Of a stretch of DNA of 64,000 nt, positions 35,917 to 45,093 are shown piece after piece. Position numbers and translations under genes: made by a program. The stretch's first letter is position 1. The number at the start of each line of letters is the position of its first letter. The notes beneath the pieces are model-generated. The model searched no databases. It worked only from the letters and a program-made list of their open reading frames with translations, and was not told the origin of the DNA. The DNA comes from CAZQQU01 sp964595625. Its GTDB lineage: Bacteria > Bacteroidota > Bacteroidia > Flavobacteriales > Flavobacteriaceae. The stretch covers positions 1 through 64,000 of the forward strand of contig CAZQQU010000001.1 in NCBI GenBank assembly GCA_964595625.1, written 5' to 3'.

Positions 35917-36990
35917 ATGTCTAAATTTTATAGTCTGCAAGTCAAAGACTTGTATAAGGAGACCCAAGACTGTACGGTGATTACGTTGGAGGTACCCGAG
36001 GAGTTGCATGAAATGTTTCGCTTCCGTCAGGGGCAGCATCTTACCTTTCGGAAAATATGGGGAGAGGAAGAAGTGCGGCGCACCTATTCGCTGTGTACTT
36101 CTCCCGACGAAAAAGTGTGGAGTGTAGCGGTAAAGCAGATACCTACCGGAGTTTTTTCGACCTATGTCAACGAACAATTGCGCGTCGGGGACTGGATGGA
36201 AGTGATGCCGCCTGGAGGACCCTTTGGGGTAGCTACGGAGCCCACTAAGTCCAAAACCTATGCAGCTTTTGCTGCTGGAAGTGGTATTACTCCGATTATG
36301 TCGATGATCAAAACCCATTTGCAGTTGGAGCCCGAGAGTCGTTTTGTACTTTTTTATTTAAATAAAACCGCCCGTTCGATCATATTTAAAGAACAAATTG
36401 AAGCTTTAAAGAATAAATTTTTAGGCCGCTTTCAGGTTTTTTATTTTTTAGATGTTGAAAAACGGGATATCGATTTGCTGACTGGTCGTTTTTCGGCTGA
36501 AAAGCTTCAGGATATCAACCGGTATTTATTGCCTTTTTCCCAAGTTGACGAGCTGTTTATCTGTGGTCCTGAACCGATGATTTTTATGCTGCGGGATGCG
36601 TTGATTGATTTGGGAATGAAAAAAAATCACATCCATTTTGAGTTGTTTATCAGTGGTTTGTCGGCGGAGGCACGCCAACAAGCTGCACAGGCAGTAGAAC
36701 AAAAAATAGAGGGCACTCACGTAACGATTATCGATGGCGGAAAGGATTTTACTTTTGTGATGGGCGACCAATACGACACGATTTTGGACGGAGCCTTGGC
36801 CGCCGGAGCCGATTTGCCTTTTGCTTGCAAAGGCGGGGTGTGTAGTACGTGTAAATGCAAGATTCTGGAGGGATCGGTACAGATGAAAATCAATTACGCT
36901 TTGGAAGAATATGAGGTGGCACAAAATTTTGTTTTAAGCTGTCAGGCAGTACCGACTTCCGAAAAAGTGGTGGTAGATTTTGATATATAG
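35917..36990 (+). CDS. paaE: Phenylacetyl-CoA epoxidase reductase subunit PaaE
   Basis: 357 residues from MSKFYSLQVKDLYKET. The FAD-binding ferredoxin-reductase domain contains RRTYSLCTSP. The NAD domain starts FAAGSGITPIMSM and ends FICGPEPMIFMLRDAL. A C-terminal plant-type [2Fe-2S] ferredoxin has Cys residues in PFACKGGVCSTCKCK and LSCQA. It passes NADPH electrons to the PaaA di-iron site. The longer start at 35890 overlaps the promoter. It leads the paaE-A-B-C-D run, unlike the E. coli order where paaE is last. Confidence 0.93.
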   Translation: MSKFYSLQVKDLYKETQDCTVITLEVPEELHEMFRFRQGQHLTFRKIWGEEEVRRTYSLCTSPDEKVWSVAVKQIPTGVFSTYVNEQLRVGDWMEVMPPGGPFGVATEPTKSKTYAAFAAGSGITPIMSMIKTHLQLEPESRFVLFYLNKTARSIIFKEQIEALKNKFLGRFQVFYFLDVEKRDIDLLTGRFSAEKLQDINRYLLPFSQVDELFICGPEPMIFMLRDALIDLGMKKNHIHFELFISGLSAEARQQAAQAVEQKIEGTHVTIIDGGKDFTFVMGDQYDTILDGALAAGADLPFACKGGVCSTCKCKILEGSVQMKINYALEEYEVAQNFVLSCQAVPTSEKVVVDFDI

Positions 36991-37163
36991 CTTTTACATA
37001 AATACGTAATAAATTAACTCAGTATGAGTTATTTATTTACTTGAATAATGCTTAATTTTATCCATTAAAAAGGTATAAGTTTGTTTTACTAACGACTTCA
37101 TTGATAACTCCGGTTTAAGCCGGGTTTTATCAACCCTACTAACCTCTCAACATTACTAAAGTT
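36991..37163 (+). promoter_or_regulatory. Leader of paaA with possible second promoter and hairpin
   Basis: A TAAGTTTG box at 37076-37083 could start a separate transcript for paaA-D. The roughly 75-nt leader contains GATAACTCCGG, then CCGGGTTTTATC, which can form an imperfect hairpin. I find no copy of the paaE palindrome; only half-sites (ACTAAC) occur at about 37088 and 37138. Confidence 0.3.
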
Positions 37164-38120
37164 ATGAGCGAAAAAGAAATAAAAAACTTAGAAGAAATTT
37201 TTGAAGCCAAAATTGCCCGCGACGAAAAAATCGAACCCAAAGACTGGATGCCCGAAAAGTATCGTCAGACGCATATTCGGCAAATTTCTCAGCACGCCCA
37301 TTCCGAAATTGTCGGGATGCTGCCCGAAGGCAACTGGATTACCCGAGCACCGTCTCTGCGGCGTAAAGCTGCATTGTTGGCTAAAGTACAAGATGAAGCC
37401 GGTCATGGTTTGTATTTGTACAGCGCTTGTGAAACCCTAGGAATTTCTCGAGAGGAGTTGTACAACCAATTACATACCGGTAAAGCCAAGTATTCGAGTA
37501 TTTTTAACTACCCGACACTCACCTGGGCCGATATTGGAGCTATTGGGTGGCTGGTCGATGGCGCAGCCATTATTAATCAAGTGCCATTATGTAATACTTC
37601 GTATGGACCTTATGCCCGGGCGATGGTACGGGTTTGTAAAGAAGAAAGTTTTCATCAACGACAAGGCTTTGAAATTATGCTTACCCTATGTAACGGCACC
37701 CCCGAGCAGAAAGCCATGGCGCAAGATGCACTCAATCGGTGGTGGTGGCCTAGTTTGATGATGTTTGGTCCCACTGATGAGGCTTCGACGCATACTGCTC
37801 AGTCGATGAAATGGAAACTGAAACGCAAAACCAACGACGAACTCCGTCAGCAGTTCATTGACCAGACCGTTCCGCAGGCCGAATTGTTAGGATTGACCGT
37901 CCCTGATCCCGATTTAAAGTGGAATGAAGAACGAAAAAGCTACGATTTTGGTGAAATCAATTGGGATGAGTTCTGGCAGGTCGTTAAAGGCCATGGTAAG
38001 TGTAATAAAAAACGCATGAGAGATCGAGTCCGAGCGTGGGAAAATGGCAAGTGGGTGCGTGATGCTGCAGTGGCCTATGCCCAAAAACAAGAAGCTAAAC
38101 AAGTGGATAAGGCTTCCTAG
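37164..38120 (+). CDS. paaA: Phenylacetyl-CoA epoxidase catalytic subunit PaaA
   Basis: 318 residues, catalytic di-iron subunit that forms ring-1,2-epoxyphenylacetyl-CoA. Ferritin-like ligands are visible in KVQDEAGHGLYLYSACETLG (E-x2-H) and in CKEESFHQRQGFEIM. Further family blocks are YSSIFNYPTLTWADIG and DQTVPQAELLGLTVPDPDL. Length and order match PaaA. It forms a complex with PaaC (structural) and PaaB. paaB follows after 66 bp. Confidence 0.95.
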   Translation: MSEKEIKNLEEIFEAKIARDEKIEPKDWMPEKYRQTHIRQISQHAHSEIVGMLPEGNWITRAPSLRRKAALLAKVQDEAGHGLYLYSACETLGISREELYNQLHTGKAKYSSIFNYPTLTWADIGAIGWLVDGAAIINQVPLCNTSYGPYARAMVRVCKEESFHQRQGFEIMLTLCNGTPEQKAMAQDALNRWWWPSLMMFGPTDEASTHTAQSMKWKLKRKTNDELRQQFIDQTVPQAELLGLTVPDPDLKWNEERKSYDFGEINWDEFWQVVKGHGKCNKKRMRDRVRAWENGKWVRDAAVAYAQKQEAKQVDKAS

Positions 38121-38186
38121 CTGCTGAGCTTGTTAACTTCCTTACGACAATAATTTACTATTTCTATCAATACCAATATTATAAAC

Positions 38187-38477
38187 ATGAATCACAATAA
38201 AAACTGGCCCTTGTGGGAAGTCTTTGTAAGAAGTAAAAACGGTTTAGAACATCGGCATTTTGGAAGTTTGCACGCTGCGGATGCTCAGATGGCCTTGCAA
38301 AATGCCCGGGATGTGTATACCCGTCGCAACGAAGGAGTAAGCATTTGGGTCGTAGAGTCTAAAAATATTACCGCTTCGGACCCAGAAGAAGCCGCCGAAC
38401 TTTTTGAACCTGCTAAAGATAAGGTTTATCGACATCCTACCTTTTACGACTTACCCGATGAAGTGAAACATATGTAA
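38187..38477 (+). CDS. paaB: Phenylacetyl-CoA epoxidase subunit PaaB
   Basis: 96 residues. The family pattern is clear: WPLWEVFVRSKNGLEHRHFGSLHAADAQMALQNARDVYTRRNEGVSIWVV. PaaB is a small bridging subunit needed for a functional epoxidase complex, with no cofactor of its own. It lies between paaA and paaC in the standard order. The 110-bp gap before paaC is rather long for an operon, but no promoter or terminator stands out in it. Confidence 0.95.
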   Translation: MNHNKNWPLWEVFVRSKNGLEHRHFGSLHAADAQMALQNARDVYTRRNEGVSIWVVESKNITASDPEEAAELFEPAKDKVYRHPTFYDLPDEVKHM

Positions 38478-38587
38478 AAAACATAATAGTAGGAAGATTT
38501 TTTTGTCTCAGGACCCTATTCAAAGCGGGTGTTAATTACATAGATATTTTTTTTTAAATCCAAAAGAAGGAATTTCATTATTAAACC

Positions 38588-39337
38588 ATGACTAATTTAC
38601 CTCAATATATCATCAGTATAGCCGACAACGCTCTCATTCTTTCACACCGTCTGGGGGAGTTATGTGGTCACGCACCGGCATTAGAAACTGATATCGCATT
38701 AACCAATATTGCACTAGATTTATTGGGACAGGTTCGCAATTATTATCAATATGCTGCGCAGCTTTCAAACGACGAGAAAACGGAAGATGACCTGGCTTTT
38801 TTGCGGTTGGAGCACCAATACAAAAACTGTTTGTTGGTAGAGCAACCCAATACCGACTTTGGCTATGTGATGGTGCGTCAATATTTTTTTGATGTATATC
38901 ACTGGCTGTTGATGAACCAATTGCAAAACAGCAAGGATGAAACCTTAGCGGCCATTGCCCAAAAAAGCATCAAAGAAGTAACTTATCACAAACGATTTTC
39001 GGGAGATTGGGTAAAACGGCTGGGCGACGGAACTCCAGAGAGTCACCAACGAGTTCAGCAAGCTGTGGATGATCTTTGGGAATTTACCCATGAGTTGTTT
39101 GAAATGACTCCAGTTGAAAAACAAGCTGTTCAAGAGGGGTATGGTGTGGATTTATCCAAATTGAAAGAAAGTTATTACCGCGAAATCGAGGAGCTGTTAG
39201 AAGAAGCTACCTTGAAAATTCCTGAAGAGGTGTATTTTCAAACGGGTGGAAAACAGGGGATTCACACCGAGTATATGGGATACATTTTAACCGAAATGCA
39301 ATATATGCAACGCACTTATCCTAATATGAAATGGTAA
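38588..39337 (+). CDS. paaC: Phenylacetyl-CoA epoxidase structural subunit PaaC
   Basis: 249 residues, ferritin-like all-helical subunit that pairs with PaaA but lacks an active di-iron site in studied members. Characteristic blocks are LILSHRLGELCGHAPALETDIALTN, LGQVRNYYQYAA, NTDFGYVMVRQYFFDVYHW and the closing GKQGIHTEYMGYILTEMQYMQR. Length is normal. It is followed by paaD after 66 bp. Confidence 0.95.
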   Translation: MTNLPQYIISIADNALILSHRLGELCGHAPALETDIALTNIALDLLGQVRNYYQYAAQLSNDEKTEDDLAFLRLEHQYKNCLLVEQPNTDFGYVMVRQYFFDVYHWLLMNQLQNSKDETLAAIAQKSIKEVTYHKRFSGDWVKRLGDGTPESHQRVQQAVDDLWEFTHELFEMTPVEKQAVQEGYGVDLSKLKESYYREIEELLEEATLKIPEEVYFQTGGKQGIHTEYMGYILTEMQYMQRTYPNMKW

Positions 39338-39403
39338 TTCAGCTTGGAGATGCATAAGCACCTAGCTTGTGAACCAACATCAATGCCTAACTAGAAAGAA
39401 GAG

Positions 39404-39904
39404 ATGAACAAAACGGATACAACCATACCGCCCTTGTATTTAGAGCTTTTGCATTCGGTTTTTGATCCGGAAATTCCGGTGATATCCTTAGTCGATTTAG
39501 GTGTAATCCGTGATGTAGAAAAGTTAGATGATGGAGTGGTCGAAGTCACTATTACTCCTACTTACAGCGGCTGTCCGGCTATGGATGTGATGGCTGATGA
39601 TATTGTTGCGGCTTTCGCCGAAAAAGGCATTCAGGCTCAAGTAAAACAGGTTTTGGCACCGGCTTGGACAACCGATATGATTACTGAAGCGGGCCGTAAA
39701 GCCTTAAAACAATACGGTATTGCGCCACCCTTAGATCCTACTTCCGATAAAAAAGTACTATTAGGGGGCGAGCGATTGGTTCAGTGTCCTCATTGTAAAT
39801 CTAAAAATACCCAACTGGTGAGTCAGTTTGGTTCCACAGCCTGTAAAGCCCAATTCAAATGTGAAGATTGCCAAGAACCCTTTGATTATTTTAAGTGCTT
39901 GTAA
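39404..39904 (+). CDS. paaD: PaaD, iron-sulfur/metal assembly-type subunit
   Basis: 166 residues. An N-terminal MIP18/DUF59 domain (LHSVFDPEIPVISLVDLGVI, then YSGCPAMDVMADDI) is joined to a C-terminal zinc-ribbon-like segment with CPHC, CKAQFKCEDC and a final Cys. PaaD is needed in vivo for the epoxidase and is thought to help mature the Fe centres of PaaE or PaaA. It ends the first paa block. A terminator follows immediately. Confidence 0.93.
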   Translation: MNKTDTTIPPLYLELLHSVFDPEIPVISLVDLGVIRDVEKLDDGVVEVTITPTYSGCPAMDVMADDIVAAFAEKGIQAQVKQVLAPAWTTDMITEAGRKALKQYGIAPPLDPTSDKKVLLGGERLVQCPHCKSKNTQLVSQFGSTACKAQFKCEDCQEPFDYFKCL

Positions 39905-39905
39905 T

Positions 39906-39918
39906 TTTCGCGAAAGCG
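39906..39918 (+). repeat. Third copy of the TTTCGCGAAAGCG motif
   Basis: The motif begins two bases after the paaD stop codon and directly precedes the terminator hairpin. Arms TTTCGC and GCGAAA can also pair across a GAAA loop. Confidence 0.55.
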
Positions 39919-39945
39919 AAAAAATCGGCTGTACCCCGATTTTTT
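39919..39945 (+). terminator. Terminator after paaD
   Basis: AAAAAATCGG pairs with CCGATTTTTT across a short loop, with the T-run forming the 3' arm. It separates the paaE-A-B-C-D block from paaG-H-I-J. Confidence 0.75.
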
Positions 39946-40077
39946 ATTAAAAAAATTCATATTAGTACAAGGCGAATACTGCAATCTTACCTCGATAAAA
40001 CCCAGCGGTACTTTAAAATTCCTTATTTTTACCCTTTAATTAATCCAGTAAAATTCTAGTAATTCAACCATAGAACT

Positions 40078-40860
40078 ATGAGCAGTACAATTTCTACAGA
40101 AATAATAGAGCACCTCGCTATAATTACCCTAAATCGCCCGGAAGTGTTTAACAGTTTTAACCGGGAGATGGCTTTGGCTTTACAAAATACTTTGGATGCC
40201 TGTGCCCAGGATTCCACGGTTCGAGCTGTTTTACTCACCGGAAACGGCAAAGCTTTTTGTGCGGGTCAAGATTTAAAAGAAGTTACCACTCCCGAAATAA
40301 ATCCCGGGTTTAAAGCCATATTGGACGAACATTACAACCCCATTATTAGTCGCATTAGATCGATTGAAAAACCCATCATCGCGGCTGTAAACGGAGTAGC
40401 TGCGGGTGCTGGTGCTAATATTGCCTTGGCTTGTGATGTGGTGGTGGCTTCTGAACAGGCTTCTTTTATTCAAGCGTTTAGTAAAATAGGATTGATACCC
40501 GATAGTGGAGGAACTTTCTTTTTACCACGACTGATTGGTTTTCAAAAAGCATCTGCCGTGGCCATGTTGGGTGATAAAGTGTCTGCGGTAGAGGCCGAAA
40601 AAATGGGCATGATTTACCGAGTATTTCCCGCAGAAAACTTTTGGGAAGAAGCTAAAAAAATAGCTGAGACACTTTCGCAAATGCCTACAAAAGCCTTAGC
40701 TTTGACCAAACAATTGCTGAATGCCTCTTTGAAAAACTCGTTGGATGAGCAATTGAAATTAGAATCGGTATATCAAATTGAAGCAGCTCAGACCGATGAC
40801 TATAACGAAGGAGTTCAGGCCTTTATAGAAAAAAGAAAACCGGAGTTTACAGGGAAATAA
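40078..40860 (+). CDS. paaG: 1,2-epoxyphenylacetyl-CoA isomerase PaaG
   Basis: Crotonase-fold enzyme of 260 residues that turns the epoxide into oxepin-CoA. Oxyanion segments are FCAGQDLKEV (residues 60-69) and VAAGAGANIALACD (107-120). The stretch KIGLIPDSGGTFFLPRLIG carries the catalytic-type Asp at residue 142, typical for PaaG rather than hydratases with Glu there. Its position, first of the second paa block, fits. A TATTTTTA box in the gap upstream may be its own -7 element. Confidence 0.9.
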   Translation: MSSTISTEIIEHLAIITLNRPEVFNSFNREMALALQNTLDACAQDSTVRAVLLTGNGKAFCAGQDLKEVTTPEINPGFKAILDEHYNPIISRIRSIEKPIIAAVNGVAAGAGANIALACDVVVASEQASFIQAFSKIGLIPDSGGTFFLPRLIGFQKASAVAMLGDKVSAVEAEKMGMIYRVFPAENFWEEAKKIAETLSQMPTKALALTKQLLNASLKNSLDEQLKLESVYQIEAAQTDDYNEGVQAFIEKRKPEFTGK

Positions 40861-40947
40861 ACTACCTGTACAATACCGTATAAATTTATATTTCAAAACC
40901 AATAGAATTCAGGCAAACCCATTTGCCTCTACCTAAAAACAATAATA

Positions 40948-42111
40948 ATGAACATTGCAATCATTGGATCCGGAACCATGGGAAGCGGTATCGCAGTAGC
41001 CGCTGCAGTGGCCGGATGTGAAATAAAAATATTTGATACCAATCCCCAAGCGGTTGAACGCAGCAAAGCTACAATTCAAAAATACCTGACCGATATGCAC
41101 AGAAAAGGCTATATCGGTGAAACAGAAAAAAATACCGAGTCCATTAAGTATGTGAGTTCGCTGCGTATGCTGTCGGATGCTGATTTGGTGATAGAGGCAA
41201 TCATCGAAGATATAGATGTTAAAAAGAAAGTATTTGGAGAAATGGAAAGATACTTTGACCCATCCGCAATACTGGCCTCTAATACTTCGTCACTGTCCAT
41301 TGCCTCTTTGGCGTCGTCACTCAAAAACCCGGAGCGGTTTGTGGGAATTCACTTTTTCAATCCTGCTCATTCAATGCCTTTAGTCGAAATTATTCCCGCC
41401 CTTCAGACTTCAGAAATAACTACCCAACGGGCTACTAAGATTATTTCAAGTTGGAAAAAAGAAGTAGTCATTGCCAAAGACACTCCCGGATTTATTGTAA
41501 ATCGTATTGCCCGCCCCTTTTATGGCGAAGCCCTACGAATTTATGAAGAAGGTATGGCCGACTTTAGTACCATCGACCAAGCCATGAAAGAAGTCGGTGG
41601 TTTTCGAATGGGCCCTTTTGAACTGATGGACTTTATTGGGCACGATGTAAATTACACCGTTACAGAAACCGTTTTCCAATCGTTTTACTACGATCCCAGA
41701 TACCGTCCTTCCTTTACCCAAAAACGCTTGGTGGAAGCCGGCTTTTTAGGTAGAAAAACCGGGAGAGGTTTTTATCAGTACGATGAAAATAAAAAAATAA
41801 TTCACGCGACTTCCCCTAAGCCTGCCAAACTGACACTCTTACAAGAAATCTTTGAACGCATCCTGGTGATGCTTATCAATGAGGCTGCGGATGCACACTA
41901 TCTCCATATTGCTTCAGTGAAAGACATCGAGTTGGCCATGACCTTAGGAGTACGTTATCCGAAGGGATTACTAGCTTGGGCTAATGAGTTGGGAATTGCC
42001 TGGTGTGTGGATACCATGGATCAACTCTATAACACCTACCGTGAAGATCGCTATCGCTGTAGCCCGCTTTTGCGAAAATATGCCCTAGAGGGACGTAAAT
42101 TTGAAGTGTAA
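40948..42111 (+). CDS. paaH: 3-hydroxyacyl-CoA dehydrogenase, PaaH type
   Basis: 387 residues. The Rossmann motif IGSGTMGSGIA (residues 6-16) binds NAD. Catalytic His and Glu lie in VGIHFFNPAHSMPLVEII. Two 3HCDH C-terminal domains follow (TPGFIVNRIARPFYGEALR, then GVRYPKGLLAWANELG). It is shorter than E. coli PaaH (475 residues) but contains both C-terminal domains. It oxidises 3-hydroxyadipyl-CoA to 3-oxoadipyl-CoA. It lies between paaG and paaI in the expected order. Confidence 0.9.
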   Translation: MNIAIIGSGTMGSGIAVAAAVAGCEIKIFDTNPQAVERSKATIQKYLTDMHRKGYIGETEKNTESIKYVSSLRMLSDADLVIEAIIEDIDVKKKVFGEMERYFDPSAILASNTSSLSIASLASSLKNPERFVGIHFFNPAHSMPLVEIIPALQTSEITTQRATKIISSWKKEVVIAKDTPGFIVNRIARPFYGEALRIYEEGMADFSTIDQAMKEVGGFRMGPFELMDFIGHDVNYTVTETVFQSFYYDPRYRPSFTQKRLVEAGFLGRKTGRGFYQYDENKKIIHATSPKPAKLTLLQEIFERILVMLINEAADAHYLHIASVKDIELAMTLGVRYPKGLLAWANELGIAWCVDTMDQLYNTYREDRYRCSPLLRKYALEGRKFEV

Positions 42112-42142
42112 ATTTAAAAATGAGTGCTCTCACTAATTGGTT

Positions 42143-42562
42143 ATGAAACCCGAAGAAATTGTTCAACAAATGATGCAACACGATGCTTTTAGCCAATGGC
42201 TAGGCATTGAAGTAGTTGCAATAGCTCCGGGGTACTGCCAATTACAAATGCAAATCAATAAACACATGCTGAATGGTTTTTTGATAGCCCATGGCGGTAT
42301 TACCTATAGTTTGGCAGACAGTGCTTTGGCATTTGCTTCAAATTCGCATGGCCACCATGCCTTGTCTATAGATACCAGTATCAATCACTTGGAAAAATTG
42401 GTCGAAGGTGATGTAATTACAGCTACGGCTACCGAAGAATCTCTAAAGAATAAAATGGCGCTGTACCGAGTAGTCATCCAAAAAGGTGAAAAAATGGTGG
42501 CTTTGTTTAAAGGCACCGTTTATCGTACTGATAAAAAGTGGGAAAAAATCACGGATCAGTAA
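42143..42562 (+). CDS. paaI: Hotdog-fold thioesterase PaaI
   Basis: 139 residues. Hotdog fold with the family stretch GFLIAHGGITYSLADSALAFASNSHG, where Asp/His-type catalytic residues lie. It hydrolyses phenylacetyl- and hydroxyphenylacetyl-CoA and so rescues CoA from stalled intermediates. ATG 42143 is preferred to an in-frame TTG at 42137. The gene sits 31 bp after paaH and 49 bp before paaJ. Confidence 0.9.
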   Translation: MKPEEIVQQMMQHDAFSQWLGIEVVAIAPGYCQLQMQINKHMLNGFLIAHGGITYSLADSALAFASNSHGHHALSIDTSINHLEKLVEGDVITATATEESLKNKMALYRVVIQKGEKMVALFKGTVYRTDKKWEKITDQ

Positions 42563-42611
42563 ATTTAGTTTAATCATAAAAACTGAGGTATTTTAAGTTA
42601 AAAATAAAAAT

Positions 42612-43814
42612 ATGTATATCATAGATGGTATTAGAACTCCCATTGGGAGTTATCAAGGGACGCTTTCAGCGGTACGAACAGACGATTTGGCGGCTATTGT
42701 ACTGGCAGATTTAATCAAACGTAATCCAGCCATTCCCCCAGAGGACTACGATGATGTGATTCTGGGTTGTGCCAATCAAGCCGGCGAGGATAATCGCAAT
42801 GTGGCTCGTATGGCTTTATTGTTGGCAGGACTACCCTATACAGTACCGGGTGAAACTGTCAATCGTTTGTGTAGTAGTGGGTTGTCGGCTATTATTCATG
42901 CGTATCGGGCAATTATGGCCGGAGACGGCGATCTCTTTATTGCTGGGGGCGTCGAAAATATGACTCGGGGTCCATATGTGATTGCCAAGCCCTCCTCAGC
43001 TTTTGGTACCGATGCAAAAATGTATGATTCCAGTTTTGGTTGGCGGTTTGTCAATCCAAAAATGCATGATAGGTACGGTACCGATGGCATGGGAAACACG
43101 GCAGAAAATTTAGTGGAAAAATATGGTATTTCCCGCCAGGATCAAGATGCTTTTGCCTTTTGGAGTCAGCAAAAAGCCTATCAGGCTCAACAAAACGGAC
43201 GCCTAGCCCAAGAAATTGTTCCAGTAGAAATTCCACAACGCAAAGGCGAACCCCTTGTTTTTGAAAAAGACGAATTTGTCAAACCCAATACCTCCAGAGA
43301 GATCCTTGCGCAACTCCGGCCGGCTTTTAAAAAAGACGGTAGTGTGACGGCGGGCAATTCTTCGGGATTAAATGACGGAGCGGCGGCTGTAATAGTAGCT
43401 TCAGCTGCAGCGGTCTCTAAATACCAATTAAAACCTTTGGCTAAAATACTCAGTTCGGCAGTAGTAGGTGTCGAACCCCGAATTATGGGGATTGGTCCGG
43501 TGGAGGCTTCTAAAAAAGCACTTCAAAAAGCGGGCTTGACCTTATCAGATATGGACGTCATCGAATTAAACGAGGCTTTTGCTGCTCAATCTTTGGCCTG
43601 TACGCGAGCTTTGGGATTAGCTGATGATGATCCACGTATCAATCCCAACGGCGGTGCCATTGCATTAGGGCATCCCTTAGGAATGACCGGAACACGCATT
43701 GCCTACACCGCTGCTTTAGAACTGGCCCTTACGGGAAAAAAATATGCACTCATCACCATGTGTATCGGGGTGGGACAAGGGTATGCAGCAGTGATTGAAA
43801 ACTGTGCTTCTTAA
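42612..43814 (+). CDS. paaJ: 3-oxoadipyl-CoA thiolase PaaJ
   Basis: 400 residues, thiolase family. The acyl-accepting Cys lies in NRLCSSGLSAIIHA near residue 91. The second-half motifs are NEAFAAQSLA, GGAIALGHPLGMTGTR and the catalytic Cys in TMCIGVGQGYA near residue 386. It cleaves 3-oxoadipyl-CoA to succinyl-CoA and acetyl-CoA, the last step of phenylacetate degradation. It ends the paaG-H-I-J run before a bidirectional terminator. The ligase gene paaK, often next, is absent here. Confidence 0.92.
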   Translation: MYIIDGIRTPIGSYQGTLSAVRTDDLAAIVLADLIKRNPAIPPEDYDDVILGCANQAGEDNRNVARMALLLAGLPYTVPGETVNRLCSSGLSAIIHAYRAIMAGDGDLFIAGGVENMTRGPYVIAKPSSAFGTDAKMYDSSFGWRFVNPKMHDRYGTDGMGNTAENLVEKYGISRQDQDAFAFWSQQKAYQAQQNGRLAQEIVPVEIPQRKGEPLVFEKDEFVKPNTSREILAQLRPAFKKDGSVTAGNSSGLNDGAAAVIVASAAAVSKYQLKPLAKILSSAVVGVEPRIMGIGPVEASKKALQKAGLTLSDMDVIELNEAFAAQSLACTRALGLADDDPRINPNGGAIALGHPLGMTGTRIAYTAALELALTGKKYALITMCIGVGQGYAAVIENCAS

Positions 43815-43857
43815 ATAAAAGAATTTCAGGTAGAATATTTAAAATCAAGTGTATCAA

Positions 43858-43892
43858 AAACTGTCTAAAACACTTAGCCTTAGACAGTTTTT
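43858..43892. terminator. Bidirectional terminator between paaJ and the broken surface-protein gene
   Basis: AAACTGTCTAA (43858-43868) pairs perfectly with TTAGACAGTTT (43880-43890), with A and T runs on either side. It serves both convergent transcripts. Confidence 0.85.
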
Positions 43893-43901
43893 GCTTATCA
43901 A

Positions 43902-45093
43902 TTATTTGCTTTCCAATGCTTCGATTCGCTGAATAAGTAAATGGATTGTGTCTTTTAGTTCGTCGTTTTCTGCTTTGAGTTCTTGTACCGCTTTCACTAA
44001 AGGAACCACAAATTCCGCATATCGAATGCTGTGTTATTATTTCCTGTGCTATTACTATGCAGTGATTGGTACCCCAAGGCGGTATTATTATTTCCCTCAC
44101 TGTTTGAATACATGGATTCATTGCCTAGCGTGGTATTAAAATTTCCGATCGTATTATTGATTAGGGCGGAAGCTCCCACGGCTGTATTTCTTTCTCCAGT
44201 AGTATTACTGTACAGCGTTCTATATCCCATGGCCACATTAGAGTCTCCGGAGGTGTTTGAATATAGAGATTCCACACCCGAAGCAGTATTATTAGTCCCT
44301 GTAGTGTTAAATAATAGGGCATTAGTACCTAGGGCTGTATTGTAATTTCCTTCTGTATTTTGTAGAAGGGCATCGTTTCCAACAGCGGTATTAAAGATTC
44401 CCGTTGTATTTTCATAAAGAGCCCGATAACCCACCGCTACATTCATTGGGGCTAACTTATTATTGTATAATGCCCATGCACCTACCGCGGTGTTATAATG
44501 GGCCTCATTATGGTAAAGCGCATTAGTTCCCACCGCCACATTACTTTCCCCAGTAGAGATTAAAGCCAGTGCATTGTATCCAATAGCGGTATTTGAAGTA
44601 CCTGTGGTCAAGGAGATAAGGGTTTGAAAACCCAGCGAAGTGTTAAAGGGGGAGTCATAATCAATTCGGCCGGACTGTGTATTATCAACTCTAAAATTGT
44701 GTGGAGCTGCATCAGTGGTTCCTATAAAATGGGTTCCGGCTATGGTTTCGGCATTACCTTCTATATTCCAAGCTGTGTTTGCAGTACTACTACCTTGGAT
44801 AGGTATCCAAGAAGTGGTGGGATGATCCCAATAATAAAAACCGGGTAGTTTGTCGCTAACGGCAGTGGTGAGATACACCAATAGGCCTTGTTGCTCAGTG
44901 CCTGGATTGGTACTTGGAAACACATCTATTTTAGGGATTAAAATACCATCTATAGTAGAAGGATTGGAGGAGTCACTAGCACGGATATCTAAGGTAGCCT
45001 GAGGGTTGGTTGTGTTGATTCCCACTTGTGCTTGGATATTAAGAATAAAAAAAATAATACAAAAGCAGAAAGGTAAGGAGGCGAATGATTCAT
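43902..45093 (-). pseudogene. Broken repetitive surface/tail-fibre-like protein (NTAxG repeats)
   Basis: The frame from 45025 to 43997 starts MGINTTNPQATLDI and carries about a dozen imperfect 24-28-residue repeats of the type GxNALxxNTTGxxNTAVG. These resemble YadA-type head repeats and phage-fibre or S74-associated proteins common in Bacteroidota. Two frame breaks are seen. (a) ATG 45093 begins a signal peptide (MNHSPPYLSAFVLFF) that joins QAQVGINTT only if the run of eight T (45047-45054) had nine. (b) After NNTAF a shift restores RYAEFVVPLVKAVQELKAEN, then a coiled-coil end finishing EALESK (stop 43902). The usual middle domain between the repeats and that coiled-coil end is missing. It is a decayed or phase-variable gene, or contains a sequencing error. 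Confidence 0.7.
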
